This document shows positions 35,620-44,773 of a stretch of 64,000 bases of DNA, in pieces. The position numbers were made by a program, and so were the translations under genes. The notes under the pieces were generated by a model, which searched no databases, was not told where the DNA came from, and saw only the letters and a list, made by a program, of their open reading frames with translations. Source of the stretch: Rossellomorea marisflavi (GTDB lineage: Bacteria > Bacillota > Bacilli > Bacillales > Bacillaceae_B); the NCBI GenBank assembly GCA_003667865.1, contig CP033051.1, positions 3,374,501 through 3,438,500 on the forward strand, in the 5' to 3' direction. Positions within the stretch are counted from its first letter, which is position 1; each line of letters starts with the position of its first letter.

Positions 35620-37050
35620 ATGTTGATGACAGAGAGCGCAATCAGAGTTGAAAAAGATTTTCTAGGAACTAAGGAAGTTCCTGTACATGCATATTATGGT
35701 ATTCAAACACTGCGGGCAGTTGAGAACTTTCCAATAACAGGCTATAAAATTCATGAGGAACTAATTAACGCAATGGCGGTTGTAAAGAAAGCGGCTGCAC
35801 TTGCAAATATTGATACGAAGCGTCTTTATTCAGGAATTGGTGAAAATATTGTGAAAGCAGCCGACGAATTACTAACTGGAAAATTTCACGATCAAATCAT
35901 TGTTGACCCGATCCAAGGGGGAGCAGGAACTTCTATTAATATGAATATTAATGAAGTCATTGCCAATCGTGCAATTGAACTTCTCGGTGGTAAAAAAGGG
36001 GATTATTCGTTCTGTAGCCCAAATACACATGTCAATATGTCGCAATCTACAAACGACGCTTTTCCGACAGCGATTCATATTTCAACGTTAAAATTATTAG
36101 AAAAATTATTGAAAACTATGGAAGAGATGCATATTGTTTTTCAACAAAAGGCGAAAGAATTTAATCATGTCATTAAAATGGGACGTACCCATCTACAAGA
36201 TGCTGTTCCAATTCGTCTAGGTCAGGAATTCGAAGCGTATAGTCGTGTGCTAGAACGTGACATTAAAAGAATTAAACAATCTCGACAACATTTGTATGAA
36301 GTAAATATGGGAGCAACCGCTGTTGGTACTGGTTTAAATGCAGACCCTCGTTATATTGAATCTGTTGTGAAGCATCTTCATGACATTAGTGGACTTGAGT
36401 TGATAGGTACTGATCATCTTGTTGATGGAACACAAAATACGGATGCTTATACTGAAGTATCAGGTGTTTTAAAAGTCTGTATGTTAAATATGTCAAAAAT
36501 CGCCAATGACTTACGACTAATGGCTTCAGGTCCTAGAGCTGGTTTAGCTGAAATTACATTACCAGCTAGACAACCTGGCTCTTCTATTATGCCAGGGAAA
36601 GTGAATCCTGTTTTACCAGAACTTATTAACCAGGTGGCATTCCAGGTAGTAGGGAATGATCATACGATTTGTATGGCTTCAGAAGCTGGTCAATTAGAAT
36701 TAAACGTTATGGAACCTGTGTTAGTCTTTAACCTTCTTCAATCAATAAGTATTATGGACAATGCGTTCCGTACCTTTACAGAGCATTGCTTAAAAGGGAT
36801 TAAAGCAAATGAGGAAAGATTAAAAGAATATGTTGAGAAAAGCGTTGGAGTTATTACAGCAGTAAACCCTCATATTGGGTATGAAGTGGCATCTCGTATT
36901 GCTAGGGAGGCCATTCTAAACGGAGTACCTGTTAGAGAACTTTGTTTAAGATATGATGTTCTAACTGAGGAAGAACTTAATATTATTTTAGATCCTTACG
37001 AAATGACAAACCCTGGTATTTCTGGTGCTTCATTATTGGATAGAGATTAA
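35620..37050 (+). CDS. aspA: Aspartate ammonia-lyase (aspartase)
   Basis: A 476-residue cytoplasmic lyase converting L-aspartate to fumarate and ammonia. It belongs to the fumarase/aspartase superfamily: substrate-site motifs NMNINEVIANRA, MSQSTNDAFPTA, GRTHLQDAVPIRLGQEF and the signature GSSIMPGKVNPVLPE, with the flexible catalytic-serine loop there. TGT/GTD motif GTDHLVDGTQNTDAY also fits. ATG 35620 has AGAGGAG 10 nt upstream. In B. subtilis the homologue (ansB) follows asparaginase ansA under AnsR; no ansA is found here, so it is a single-gene unit. Confidence 0.93.
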   Translation: MLMTESAIRVEKDFLGTKEVPVHAYYGIQTLRAVENFPITGYKIHEELINAMAVVKKAAALANIDTKRLYSGIGENIVKAADELLTGKFHDQIIVDPIQGGAGTSINMNINEVIANRAIELLGGKKGDYSFCSPNTHVNMSQSTNDAFPTAIHISTLKLLEKLLKTMEEMHIVFQQKAKEFNHVIKMGRTHLQDAVPIRLGQEFEAYSRVLERDIKRIKQSRQHLYEVNMGATAVGTGLNADPRYIESVVKHLHDISGLELIGTDHLVDGTQNTDAYTEVSGVLKVCMLNMSKIANDLRLMASGPRAGLAEITLPARQPGSSIMPGKVNPVLPELINQVAFQVVGNDHTICMASEAGQLELNVMEPVLVFNLLQSISIMDNAFRTFTEHCLKGIKANEERLKEYVEKSVGVITAVNPHIGYEVASRIAREAILNGVPVRELCLRYDVLTEEELNIILDPYEMTNPGISGASLLDRD

Positions 37051-37086
37051 AAGGATAAGAATAACAATAAAATCGAATTAATATAT

Positions 37087-37124
37087 ATAAGAAAAGAGTT
37101 GCTATTATGCAACTCTTTTCTTAT
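37087..37124 (+). terminator. Terminator of aspA
   Basis: TATAAGAAAAGAGTTGC / GCAACTCTTTTCTTATA, a long stem with a 6-nt loop, about 35 nt after the stop. Confidence 0.85.
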
Positions 37125-37455
37125 ATAAAGAATTTAGACAAGAACTATTGCTTTATAATTAGCATAATTCAATACTCTTTTAGGAAATATTACATAAATG
37201 GCTGATTTTGGAGTTAAAAGAAAAAGCAGCAGAATGGTTCTCGTGCGTCCTTACGGGTCTCCAAGTTGAATAAAAATAGTAGCCAGTTAAGGCTATGCCA
37301 TATTTATTTATCGTACAAAGAAAGGATAGAGTATAATAGTTATATATCTAACTTTTATATGCTTATATACAGGATGAATGAATTATTGTCAAAGATACTG
37401 GATAAGATTATCAATGATAGATATCTAAACGTTCAAGAATAATGGAGTTGATTCG
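37125..37455. other. Intergenic region with no recognisable gene
   Basis: About 330 bases. A somewhat GC-richer segment around 37230-37300 (TCTCGTGCGTCCTTACGGG, then GTAGCCAGTTAAGGCTATG with an inverted AGCC/GGCT pair) stands out from the AT-rich surroundings but gives no ORF and no RNA family I can name. Confidence 0.5.
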
Positions 37456-37629
37456 GTGAGTAAAGCTAAAGCTAAAGGTGGAACAGGTAGAGGAACTGAT
37501 AAGAAAGGTTGGAATCGCTGGCAAGCAAGTGCCAACAAAGCCAAAAGTGCCAAGCCCTACAAGAGTAAAGGAATTAAACATGGTGAAGGAAAAAAGACAT
37601 TAAATAAGCTAGATTCCACTGAAAAATAA
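37456..37629 (+). CDS. Small basic protein, DUF3934-like
   Basis: A 57-residue, lysine-rich protein beginning MSKAKAKGGTGRGTDKKGWNRWQA, followed by ANKAKSAKPYKSKG. This pattern matches a short conserved Bacillaceae family that I recall as DUF3934; its role is unknown. GTG 37456 has GGAG 8 nt upstream. A strong hairpin terminator follows. The charge suggests nucleic-acid binding, which is only a guess. Confidence 0.75.
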   Translation: MSKAKAKGGTGRGTDKKGWNRWQASANKAKSAKPYKSKGIKHGEGKKTLNKLDSTEK

Positions 37630-37653
37630 ATTGCTTAAAATATATAAATTTGC

Positions 37654-37710
37654 GGCCTGACACCGGCATGTTAAAGATTTAACGCGCCGGTGTCAGGCCC
37701 TGTTTTTTTT
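37654..37710 (+). terminator. Very GC-rich hairpin terminator (GGCCTGACACCGGC type)
   Basis: A 14-bp perfect stem GGCCTGACACCGGC / GCCGGTGTCAGGCC (37654-37667 / 37686-37699), an inner GTTAAA/TTTAAC helix and a downstream T8 run. Its GC content is far above the surrounding DNA, and I recall similar TGACACCGG hairpins scattered in Bacillus genomes. Confidence 0.85.
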
Positions 37711-37799
37711 GTATTTTATCTATTTGTTATTTTTTTCATTCTCTCTTTTCATTCCTTGCTATCCTGATAGAAAGAACACGACGATAAGAGAGGATTACT

Positions 37800-38090
37800 T
37801 TGACAACAACTATATTGATAGTGGATGATCAACCTGAAAGCGCAGCACTTCTGCGACTTTACTTTGAAAAAGAAGGTCTTCGGATAATTGAAATATATAA
37901 TTGTATGGATGCATTAATGACGATTTCAAACGAGAAGGTTGATTTAATGCTTGTTGACTTGATGATGCTCATTATTATGGGTATTTCCAAAGGAAGAAGG
38001 ATTTCATCCTTTTATATACTTGGGGCAAATATCTGTTTTCCCTTTTTTATGTTTCAGGAGACAGGAGTTAAACTTTGTCTAAGAAGTTAA
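37800..38090 (+). pseudogene. Truncated response regulator fragment
   Basis: A TTG start with AGAGAGGAT upstream opens a frame whose first about 58 residues are a clear receiver domain: ILIVDDQPESAALLRLYFEKEG and LMLVDLMM, with the phosphoacceptor Asp in LVDLMM. After that point the expected P-x-M-D-G continuation is replaced (MLIIMGISKG), and the rest up to 38090 does not resemble a receiver or an output domain. No kinase gene is adjacent. This is most likely the 5' remnant of a deleted OmpR-type regulator gene. Confidence 0.65.
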
Positions 38091-38179
38091 ACATCCATTT
38101 GGTTTTATCGTGGTGGAGGGTTGTCATTATAAGGAAAAAGGTTGATTCTATACTCTAATCGATCTTAATAAAATTAATG

Positions 38180-38227
38180 TTGACGGTTATGTATGATACA
38201 TGATATATTTATCTCGAATTAAAGATA
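38180..38227 (+). promoter_or_regulatory. yceI promoter with palindromic operator at the start site
   Basis: TTGACG (38180-38185) and an extended -10 TGA-TATATT (38201-38209) are 18 nt apart. Directly behind lies TATCT-N8-AGATA (38210-38227, TATCTCGAATTAAAGATA), where a repressor would block transcription. The palindrome resembles MarR-type (MhqR-like) operators as I remember them. Confidence 0.6.
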
Positions 38228-38290
38228 CTTGATTACGAGGTTTTTTCGTAAATCTCAAATTAAAAATAAAATTAATTGGAGGAAAATAAA

Positions 38291-38818
38291 ATGGCAAATT
38301 GGACAGTAGATCAATCACATTCTTCAGTAGGTTTTGAAGTAAAGCACATGATGGTATCAAAAGTAAGAGGTCATTTTGGTTCTTATACAGCAAATATTGA
38401 GGCAGATGATTTAACTGATTTAACAACAGGTTCAATTGAATTTCAGATTGATGTAGCAAGTATTAATACAAATAATGAAGATCGTGACAATCACTTAAAA
38501 TCAGCGGACTTTTTTGATGTAGAGAGTAATCCGACAATTGATTTTAAATCCAAGAGCATTACAAAAGACGGTAATGACTACAAAGTGAATGGTGATTTAA
38601 CGATAAAAGGTGTAACAAACGAAGTTTCATTTAACGTTGAATTTGGTGGTAAAGGTAAAAATCCTTGGGGCGTAGATGTTTATGGCTTTGAAGCAGAAAC
38701 AAAAATAAACCGTGAAGATTTTGGTCTTACATGGAATGCACCTCTTGAAACAGGGGGAGTATTAGTAGGTAAAGATATTAAAATTAAAGTAGAATTAGAA
38801 GTAAATCCAGCAGCATAA
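38291..38818 (+). CDS. YceI-family protein (polyisoprenoid-binding lipocalin-like fold)
   Basis: A 175-residue cytoplasmic YceI protein without signal peptide. Family hallmarks: the start WTVDQSHSSVGFEVKHMMVSKVRG, EFQIDVASINTNNEDRDNHL, the SADFFDVESNPTIDF block, and the ending EDFGLTWN...GGVLVGKDIKI. Members bind long isoprenoid or amide ligands in a beta-barrel. ATG 38291 has TTGGAGG 8 nt upstream; the TTG at 38276 lies in that site. Single-gene unit with its own promoter, operator and terminator. Confidence 0.93.
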   Translation: MANWTVDQSHSSVGFEVKHMMVSKVRGHFGSYTANIEADDLTDLTTGSIEFQIDVASINTNNEDRDNHLKSADFFDVESNPTIDFKSKSITKDGNDYKVNGDLTIKGVTNEVSFNVEFGGKGKNPWGVDVYGFEAETKINREDFGLTWNAPLETGGVLVGKDIKIKVELEVNPAA

Positions 38819-38852
38819 TTTATAATTTTGAAATATATATAGTTTCTTAAGG

Positions 38853-38880
38853 AGAACCAACAACTATTTGGTTCTTTTTT
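38853..38880 (+). terminator. Terminator of yceI-like gene
   Basis: AGAACCAA / TTGGTTCT with a 7-nt loop and a long T-run. Confidence 0.88.
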
Positions 38881-39370
38881 TTATTCATATATTGTGAACT
38901 AAATATAATGTACTGAATATAAAATCAGACTATCCGGGGCTAGCAGTAATTCTTTTCTAACATTCGTGATGATTGGGAAGATCGTTGGCCGACTTTTTGT
39001 TTTTTGATAATAAATAGATCATAGTGATAAGGTATTTGGTATAGATATAAATTTTTCACATGAAAATCTAACTGAAAGAAGTAAATGAGTGATTTATAAT
39101 TAATCAGAATATAAAAATATAGAATATAAACATTATGTAAACTGAAATTGTTAATAAAAAATACAGCAAACATTCAGTTGCTATCAATACTGAATGTAAA
39201 GTTATACAGTTAATCATAGTTAACCTAGTCATAAGAAAATAGTAAATTAAATTTTCTGTCTCAATATTAAGAGTTTACTTTGGTTATGAGATTTAATTCT
39301 CGTTTAAAATCCAACTTCCGATAATATATATTATGGTGGGGGCGTAGTTATAAATAAAAGCAAAGGTAAT
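38881..39370. other. AT-rich non-coding region
   Basis: About 490 bases without a supported ORF. It contains two nearby copies of CTGAATGTAAA/AACATTCAG-like sequence around 39170-39200 (ACATTCAGTTG ... ACTGAATGTA), a 9-bp inverted repeat. No RNA gene recognised. It separates the yceI-like gene from the convergent endonuclease cassette. Confidence 0.5.
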
Positions 39371-39742
39371 CTAATCTACCCTATGCTTATAGTCTCTAGG
39401 CTTAATATTTTCCGTATCAATATATTTAACACTATATTCAATAACATCGTTAATGTATAACTTATGTTTCTTGGCAAATTCCTTAAGTTCAACTAATAAT
39501 TCTTTATCATAAGTAGTTTTGTATTGAACTCGATCCTTTGGTCGCAAATCTTTATTGAAGTTAATAACTTGATTCATTAAAACTTCCTTAATACCAGTCT
39601 CTAACAAATAATTTATATGTGTATAGTTTTCAGCTGCTAGTTCTTCTAATTGATTTAGAATTCCTTTACTTATATTAGTACGGAATTTCACTCTAGTTTC
39701 ATCTGTAGTTTGTATCAACTTTCCATTAACAGATTTCCACAT
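39371..39742 (-). CDS. Small protein with two ribbon-helix-helix-like repeats
   Basis: A 123-residue protein. Two halves share the same pattern of a short strand followed by two helices: VKFRTNISKGILNQLEELA (about 18-36) with NYLLETGIKEVL, and VQYKTTYDKELLVELKEFA (about 72-90) with NDVIEYSVKYI. Each looks like an RHH (Arc/MetJ-type) fold unit, so the protein may be a pseudo-dimeric DNA-binding protein. Similar Bacillus proteins are, I think, mislabelled as rRNA biogenesis protein rrp5. It begins 15 nt after the endonuclease stop with GAAGGTAATATT before ATG, so both are cotranscribed; it could regulate or assist the nuclease. Confidence 0.7.
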   Translation of the reverse strand: MWKSVNGKLIQTTDETRVKFRTNISKGILNQLEELAAENYTHINYLLETGIKEVLMNQVINFNKDLRPKDRVQYKTTYDKELLVELKEFAKKHKLYINDVIEYSVKYIDTENIKPRDYKHRVD

Positions 39743-39757
39743 AATATTACCTTCTTT

Positions 39758-40555
<798 letters not shown>

Positions 40556-40586
40556 TCAACCCCTATAATACTATTCTATAAATATT

Positions 40587-40615
40587 ATTATACGAACGTT
40601 TGTTCCTAAAAGCAA
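40587..40615 (-). promoter_or_regulatory. Endonuclease promoter with LexA-like box in the spacer
   Basis: On the minus strand TTGCTT (40615-40610), 17-nt spacer, TATAAT (40592-40587). The spacer contains, read on plus, CGAACGTTTGTTCC (40593-40606), matching the B. subtilis SOS box CGAACRNRYGTTYC at 13 of 14 positions. The layout equals that of the parE promoter in this window. Confidence 0.75.
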
Positions 40616-40634
40616 ATATTAACCATTCACAAAT

Positions 40635-40667
40635 AAAAGAGAGCTATAAATAAATTAGCCCTCTTTC
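40635..40667 (-). terminator. Probable terminator of the ABC exporter operon
   Basis: AAAAGAGAGCTA / TAGCCCTCTTT with one mismatch and a 9-nt loop; A- and T-rich flanks on both sides. Confidence 0.6.
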
Positions 40668-40806
40668 AAAAACACTATTACTTATTATCTAAAAACTTTT
40701 TAATCCTCTCCAACAATTGAAACTTACTTCTTAGTATTCTTCTCAATCACTCGAACCGGTTTCTTACCTTTTTATAAATATGTAGCAGTATTATATTTGA
40801 CATGAA

Positions 40807-41898
40807 TTATTCCCATTTAAACGTTCTACTAGCTATAAAAAATGATACTAGTAGCCAGCATAATAGAATGGTCGTTTCTAACCATAGTCCTGAAAGCGGT
40901 GTACCAATATTCATTGTTTCTCGTAAGGCGTTTGAAAGATGCGCAATTGGTAGCACATTAATGAAAGGTTGAATAAACTCCGGCATATTGTTAATTGGGA
41001 AAAAAACGCCTCCTAAAAATAGCATTGGGAATGTTACAAATGCTGAAATTGGTCCGGCACTCTCTGGGTTTTTTGCAAGTCCCGCAATGATAAACCCAAG
41101 AGCCATAAAAGCAAGTGTTCCAAGTACAACAAACCCAACTAATACAAGCCAAGAACCTCTCATATCGATATCAAATACTACGTTTGCGACAATTAGAACT
41201 AATAAAGCTTGAAATCCATTCAATAAGAGTCTTGCAGAAATCTGTGCTGCAATGAAAGTAGAGGCTTTTAATCTAGTTCCTTGCATTCTTCTTAATATCC
41301 CACGTTCCCGCCATGCTGAAATTTGACCTGCTACACCATTCATATTGTTACTCATAATCATCATCGCTACAATTCCAGGTACAAGAAAATCAATGTATTG
41401 AATGTCTAATGCCCTTACTCCCAATGTTTCAACTTCAACTAATGGTGAATACTCAAGTTCCTTTTTACTAATCTCGTCAATGGTTGACTGAACAACCGTT
41501 AAACCTACTTGTGATGCTGCTAAGTTTGTCTCACTAAAATATACAGGCACTTTAAACGAGTCATCATTAGTAGCTTGAAATGAATCTTCATACCCTTTTG
41601 GAATATGTATTACAAGCTGGTAATCAGCATTTTTTAGACTCTCTAGTCCTTGCTCTAGACTTGATGAATCAGTAACTTCGATAGCTTCATTCTCTTTAAA
41701 GGTTGTCACTAATTGTTTTGAGTAAGTTGATTGGTCTTGGTCAACGATGGCTAATGAAAAGCTAACATTCCCACCACCACTAAAAGATCCTAAAGCAAGC
41801 ATTAAAATGATAGGAAAAAGTAATGTAAAAAAAAGCACCTGGCGATTACGTGAAAATATACGGAGCTGCGCTAAAGTAAGTTGCCAATATGCTTTCAT
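40807..41898 (-). CDS. ABC-2 type transporter permease
   Basis: A 363-residue membrane protein: one N-terminal segment (about 20-40, FFTLLFPIILMLALGSF), a large outside domain (about 45-165), then five membrane segments. Motifs NNMNGVAGQISAWRERGILRRMQGT and PMLFLGGVFFPINNMPEF are typical of ABC-2 exporters of the YhfE/YfiM and daunorubicin-type families. It overlaps the ATPase gene by 4 nt (ATGA). The substrate is probably a drug or peptide; nothing adjacent identifies it. Confidence 0.9.
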   Translation of the reverse strand: MKAYWQLTLAQLRIFSRNRQVLFFTLLFPIILMLALGSFSGGGNVSFSLAIVDQDQSTYSKQLVTTFKENEAIEVTDSSSLEQGLESLKNADYQLVIHIPKGYEDSFQATNDDSFKVPVYFSETNLAASQVGLTVVQSTIDEISKKELEYSPLVEVETLGVRALDIQYIDFLVPGIVAMMIMSNNMNGVAGQISAWRERGILRRMQGTRLKASTFIAAQISARLLLNGFQALLVLIVANVVFDIDMRGSWLVLVGFVVLGTLAFMALGFIIAGLAKNPESAGPISAFVTFPMLFLGGVFFPINNMPEFIQPFINVLPIAHLSNALRETMNIGTPLSGLWLETTILLCWLLVSFFIASRTFKWE

Positions 41899-42806
41899 TC
41901 TCGCAGGCTCCTTCCTGTTAAATGGATAAATACATCTTCAAGTGTTGAGGTGCGCGTTTGAAGATCATGTATTTTTATGTTGCTGGTAGAAGCACGCACA
42001 ATTACATCAGTTAATGTACTTTGCAGGGAGTCCGTATAGAGAACAAAACGGTTATTTCGTTCTGTTACTTGAAACACACCTGATAATTCTTCTATAAAAG
42101 AATGGTGTTCTTTTTCTAATAACGTAAATTCAATTGCACTCTCAGAATGTAAGCTTCTTACTAGGTTTTCTGGGGTATCTAAAGCAATTAAGTGACCTTT
42201 ATCCATGATAGCAATGCGATCACATAGGACATGTGCTTCATCCATATAATGAGTGGATAGAACAATTGTTTTCCCTTTTGCCTTCAGTTGTTCAATAATA
42301 TCCCAAAGTGTTCTTCTAGCCTGAGGATCTAAGCCAGTTGTTGGCTCATCTAGGAATACAATTTTTGGATCATGAATAATGGCTAATGCAATTGCCAACC
42401 GTTGTTTTTGTCCACCCGATAAGCTTTTCACACGACTTTTACGTTTTTCTGTTAACTGCATTTGTTCAATTAAAGGTGAAATTGGTACGTGAGTTGGATA
42501 GAAACTAGCATACATTTCCATAATTTCTTGTACAGTTAAAAGTTCAAAAAGGGACGTAGATTGCAATTGGACTCCAATAACTTCTTTAACACGATTTACT
42601 TCTTTTTTAACGTCAAATCCTGCTAATCGTGCTGTGCCATCATCTGGTTTTCTCAATCCAACAAGCATTTCTATTGTAGTTGTTTTACCAGCACCATTAG
42701 GACCTAAGAGCCCAAATACTTCTCCTTTCTGTACTTGAAATGAGACCTTGTCAACAGCTAAGAAATTGTCATATTTTTTTACTAACCCTTCTACTTCTAT
42801 CATCAT
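41895..42806 (-). CDS. ABC exporter ATP-binding protein
   Basis: A 303-residue ATPase with Walker A GPNGAGKTT, signature SLSGGQKQRLA, Walker B KIVFLDEPTTGLDP and switch STHYMDEA, followed by an accessory C-terminal region of about 80 residues common in drug-export ATPases. ATG 42806 (or 42803) has GGAG 6-9 nt upstream; the TTG at 42818 is inside that site. It forms a two-component exporter with the following permease. Upstream lies an aminotransferase gene, 117 nt away; joint transcription is possible. Confidence 0.92.
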   Translation of the reverse strand: MMIEVEGLVKKYDNFLAVDKVSFQVQKGEVFGLLGPNGAGKTTTIEMLVGLRKPDDGTARLAGFDVKKEVNRVKEVIGVQLQSTSLFELLTVQEIMEMYASFYPTHVPISPLIEQMQLTEKRKSRVKSLSGGQKQRLAIALAIIHDPKIVFLDEPTTGLDPQARRTLWDIIEQLKAKGKTIVLSTHYMDEAHVLCDRIAIMDKGHLIALDTPENLVRSLHSESAIEFTLLEKEHHSFIEELSGVFQVTERNNRFVLYTDSLQSTLTDVIVRASTSNIKIHDLQTRTSTLEDVFIHLTGRSLRE

Positions 42807-42922
42807 TTGTGTCTCCAATCATTCAATGTTTACTCACTATTTTTTCACGGTTGTTTCTGCTTTCCAAATTTTAATAAGAATGACTGGTGTTAATAGCACA
42901 AAAATAATTACATAGATCTTAG

Positions 42923-44086
42923 CTAGAAGATATTACTCTCTTTAATCTTCTGTACTGCTCGTGCTAGTGTTTCTTCGTCCTGCACAAGAGCTATACGAAC
43001 ATACCCCTCACCCTCTTGACCGAATGCATGCCCTGGAGTAACAACGACACCGGCTTCATCAATCAATTTATAGGCAAATGATAAGGATGTATAATGATCA
43101 GGTACTTTAGCCCACAAAAACATGGATGCAGGAGGTGACTCGACCTTCCAGCCAATCTCATGTAAACCGCTTACCAGTCGATCTCGTCTATTCTTGTATA
43201 CTTGACGTAGTTCCCCACTAAAATGACCAGATTGTTTAAGAGCGAGTGAAGCTGCTTTTTGAATCGGTGTAAATACACCATAATCTATGTTCGATTTAAA
43301 GCGAGTAAGTGCTTCTATGACAAAAGAGTTTCCAATCGCGTAACCAATTCTACAACCAGCCAAGTTGAAACTTTTAGATAAAGAATTAAACTCTATTCCA
43401 ACCTCCCTGGCACCATCAATAGACAGAAAGCTTATTGGTTTCTCATCATAATACAATTCAGAATACGCAAAATCATGGAGAACGACAATATTATATTTGC
43501 GAGCAAAAGTAACTACTTTTTCAAAAAATTCTTTAGTTGCTAGAGTAGGAACGGGATTACCAGGAAAATTCAGAATCATTATCTTTGCTTTTATCCGAAC
43601 CTCTTCGGGAATAGCATCTAAATCAGGGAGAAACTGCTTTTCTTTTTTTAATGGCATAAAATATGGTGTCGCACTTGCCAATGATATGCCCGCTTGGTAA
43701 GCAGTATAACCTGGATCAGGAACGAGGATGATATCTCCAGGGTTTGTTAACACCATTGGTAGGTGAACGAGACCATCTTGTGATCCCATTGTCATAACAA
43801 CCTCTTTTTCTGCATCTATAGATATAGAAAAGCTATTTTCGTAATAATGTGAAACGGCATCGTAGAACTCTTTGGTACCAGTTAATGAATATCCATATTG
43901 TGTAGGATTTTGTGCATGCATAGATAACTCATTTATTACAAAACTCGGTGGTGGTAAGTCAGGACTACCAATACTTAAATCAATAATATCAAGACCATTA
44001 TGTATCTTTTGTTTTTTATAGTTGGAAAGTTCACTGAAAATCAAAGTCTCAAAGTTACTCATTCTATCGGAAAGAGTTATTTTCAA
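42923..44086 (-). CDS. Class I/II aminotransferase (PLP-dependent; DapL/AspC-like)
   Basis: A 387-residue fold-type I PLP enzyme. Motifs: IDLSIGSPDLPPP near the N-terminus, TQYGYSLTGTKEF, LNFPGNPVPTLAT (substrate carboxylate region), HDFAYSELYYDEKP with the PLP-stacking Tyr/Asp, EFNSLSKSFNLAGCRIGY with the Schiff-base Lys, and the C-terminal HAFGQEGEGYVRIAL Arg. It resembles the LL-diaminopimelate/aspartate aminotransferase-like group; the true substrate is not decided. TTG 44086 has GAGGTG 6 nt upstream; the GTG at 44095 is inside that site. Confidence 0.9.
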   Translation of the reverse strand: MKITLSDRMSNFETLIFSELSNYKKQKIHNGLDIIDLSIGSPDLPPPSFVINELSMHAQNPTQYGYSLTGTKEFYDAVSHYYENSFSISIDAEKEVVMTMGSQDGLVHLPMVLTNPGDIILVPDPGYTAYQAGISLASATPYFMPLKKEKQFLPDLDAIPEEVRIKAKIMILNFPGNPVPTLATKEFFEKVVTFARKYNIVVLHDFAYSELYYDEKPISFLSIDGAREVGIEFNSLSKSFNLAGCRIGYAIGNSFVIEALTRFKSNIDYGVFTPIQKAASLALKQSGHFSGELRQVYKNRRDRLVSGLHEIGWKVESPPASMFLWAKVPDHYTSLSFAYKLIDEAGVVVTPGHAFGQEGEGYVRIALVQDEETLARAVQKIKESNIF

Positions 44087-44243
44087 TAAAAACACCTCAT
44101 TTATATCTGCTAGTTAACTGCTATCAAGAGCTATCAAATTAATAGCATTACGATAACCAATTTCCGTGTTTCTCAAAATTTACACTCCATTTATTATACC
44201 ATTGCATTTCGTATTTTTTGAATGTTCAGGAAAATTTTAATGA

Positions 44244-44284
44244 AAAATAGGATGTCCCAAAAGACAATTCCCTTTGGACATCCT
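44244..44284 (-). terminator. Terminator of the MltG-like gene
   Basis: AGGATGTCC / GGACATCCT stem with a 17-nt loop and TATTTTTC on the minus strand. Confidence 0.8.
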
Positions 44285-44296
44285 AAATATTATAAA

Positions 44297-44773
44297 CTAC
44301 TTTTTGAATATTGTATTCATGATTTCATTCATCGTCATGCTACTATCGACTTGGTAGCTACCAGGTTTTAAATCGTTAGAAAGTCCTCTTGCTTCAACTT
44401 CCTTAAAGAATGTCATGGCATCATCGATGATGTTACCGCCTTCTAATGCTTCTCCAACATCTATACTTGTCATTCCTTCGACAACATTAACAGAAATTCG
44501 ATCGATTACTTTTTCTTCCGCTGCAGGTTCATCTTTTACTATTGTCTCTGCTTCTTCTGTTTCTTGTACCTGTTGTTTCCATTCTTCCTCTGAATGAATA
44601 ACATATCCAGCAGAAGTTAGCATCTCTTTCATTTCTTCTTCTGAAGGAAGTGTTACATTAGTCTCCGTCTCTGAACTAGAAGCTTTATTTGGTCCAGTGA
44701 AATATACAGCTCCACAGACAGTAGTTGCTACGAAAAGGCCTGCCGCAAAACTTCTTAACACATTAACGGTCAT
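44297..44773 (-). CDS. Membrane-anchored MltG/YceG-like LysM-fold domain protein, without the catalytic domain
   Basis: A 158-residue protein with one N-terminal membrane segment (about 8-25), a charged linker, and a C-terminal domain (about 95-158: ISVNVVEGMTSIDVGEALEG ... LKPGSYQVDSSMTMNEIM) that matches the LysM-like N-terminal module of the endolytic transglycosylase MltG. The transglycosylase domain is missing, so it is not an enzyme as seen. ATG 44773 has AAAGGAA upstream; it overlaps the previous gene by 11 nt. The role is probably at the peptidoglycan-membrane interface (inference). Confidence 0.75.
   Translation of the reverse strand: MTVNVLRSFAAGLFVATTVCGAVYFTGPNKASSSETETNVTLPSEEEMKEMLTSAGYVIHSEEEWKQQVQETEEAETIVKDEPAAEEKVIDRISVNVVEGMTSIDVGEALEGGNIIDDAMTFFKEVEARGLSNDLKPGSYQVDSSMTMNEIMNTIFKK

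Noticed and set aside
40680..40800. Minus-strand fragment KGKKPVRVIEKNTKK near the ABC permease end
   Set aside because: Only 15 codons between stops, and competing frames look equally plausible; too short to call.
42819..42922. Short minus-strand stretch YVIIFVLLTPVILIKIW...TTVKK between aminotransferase and ABC ATPase
   Set aside because: Looks like the end of a membrane protein but has a stop directly upstream, overlaps the aminotransferase end and has no start; at most a remnant.
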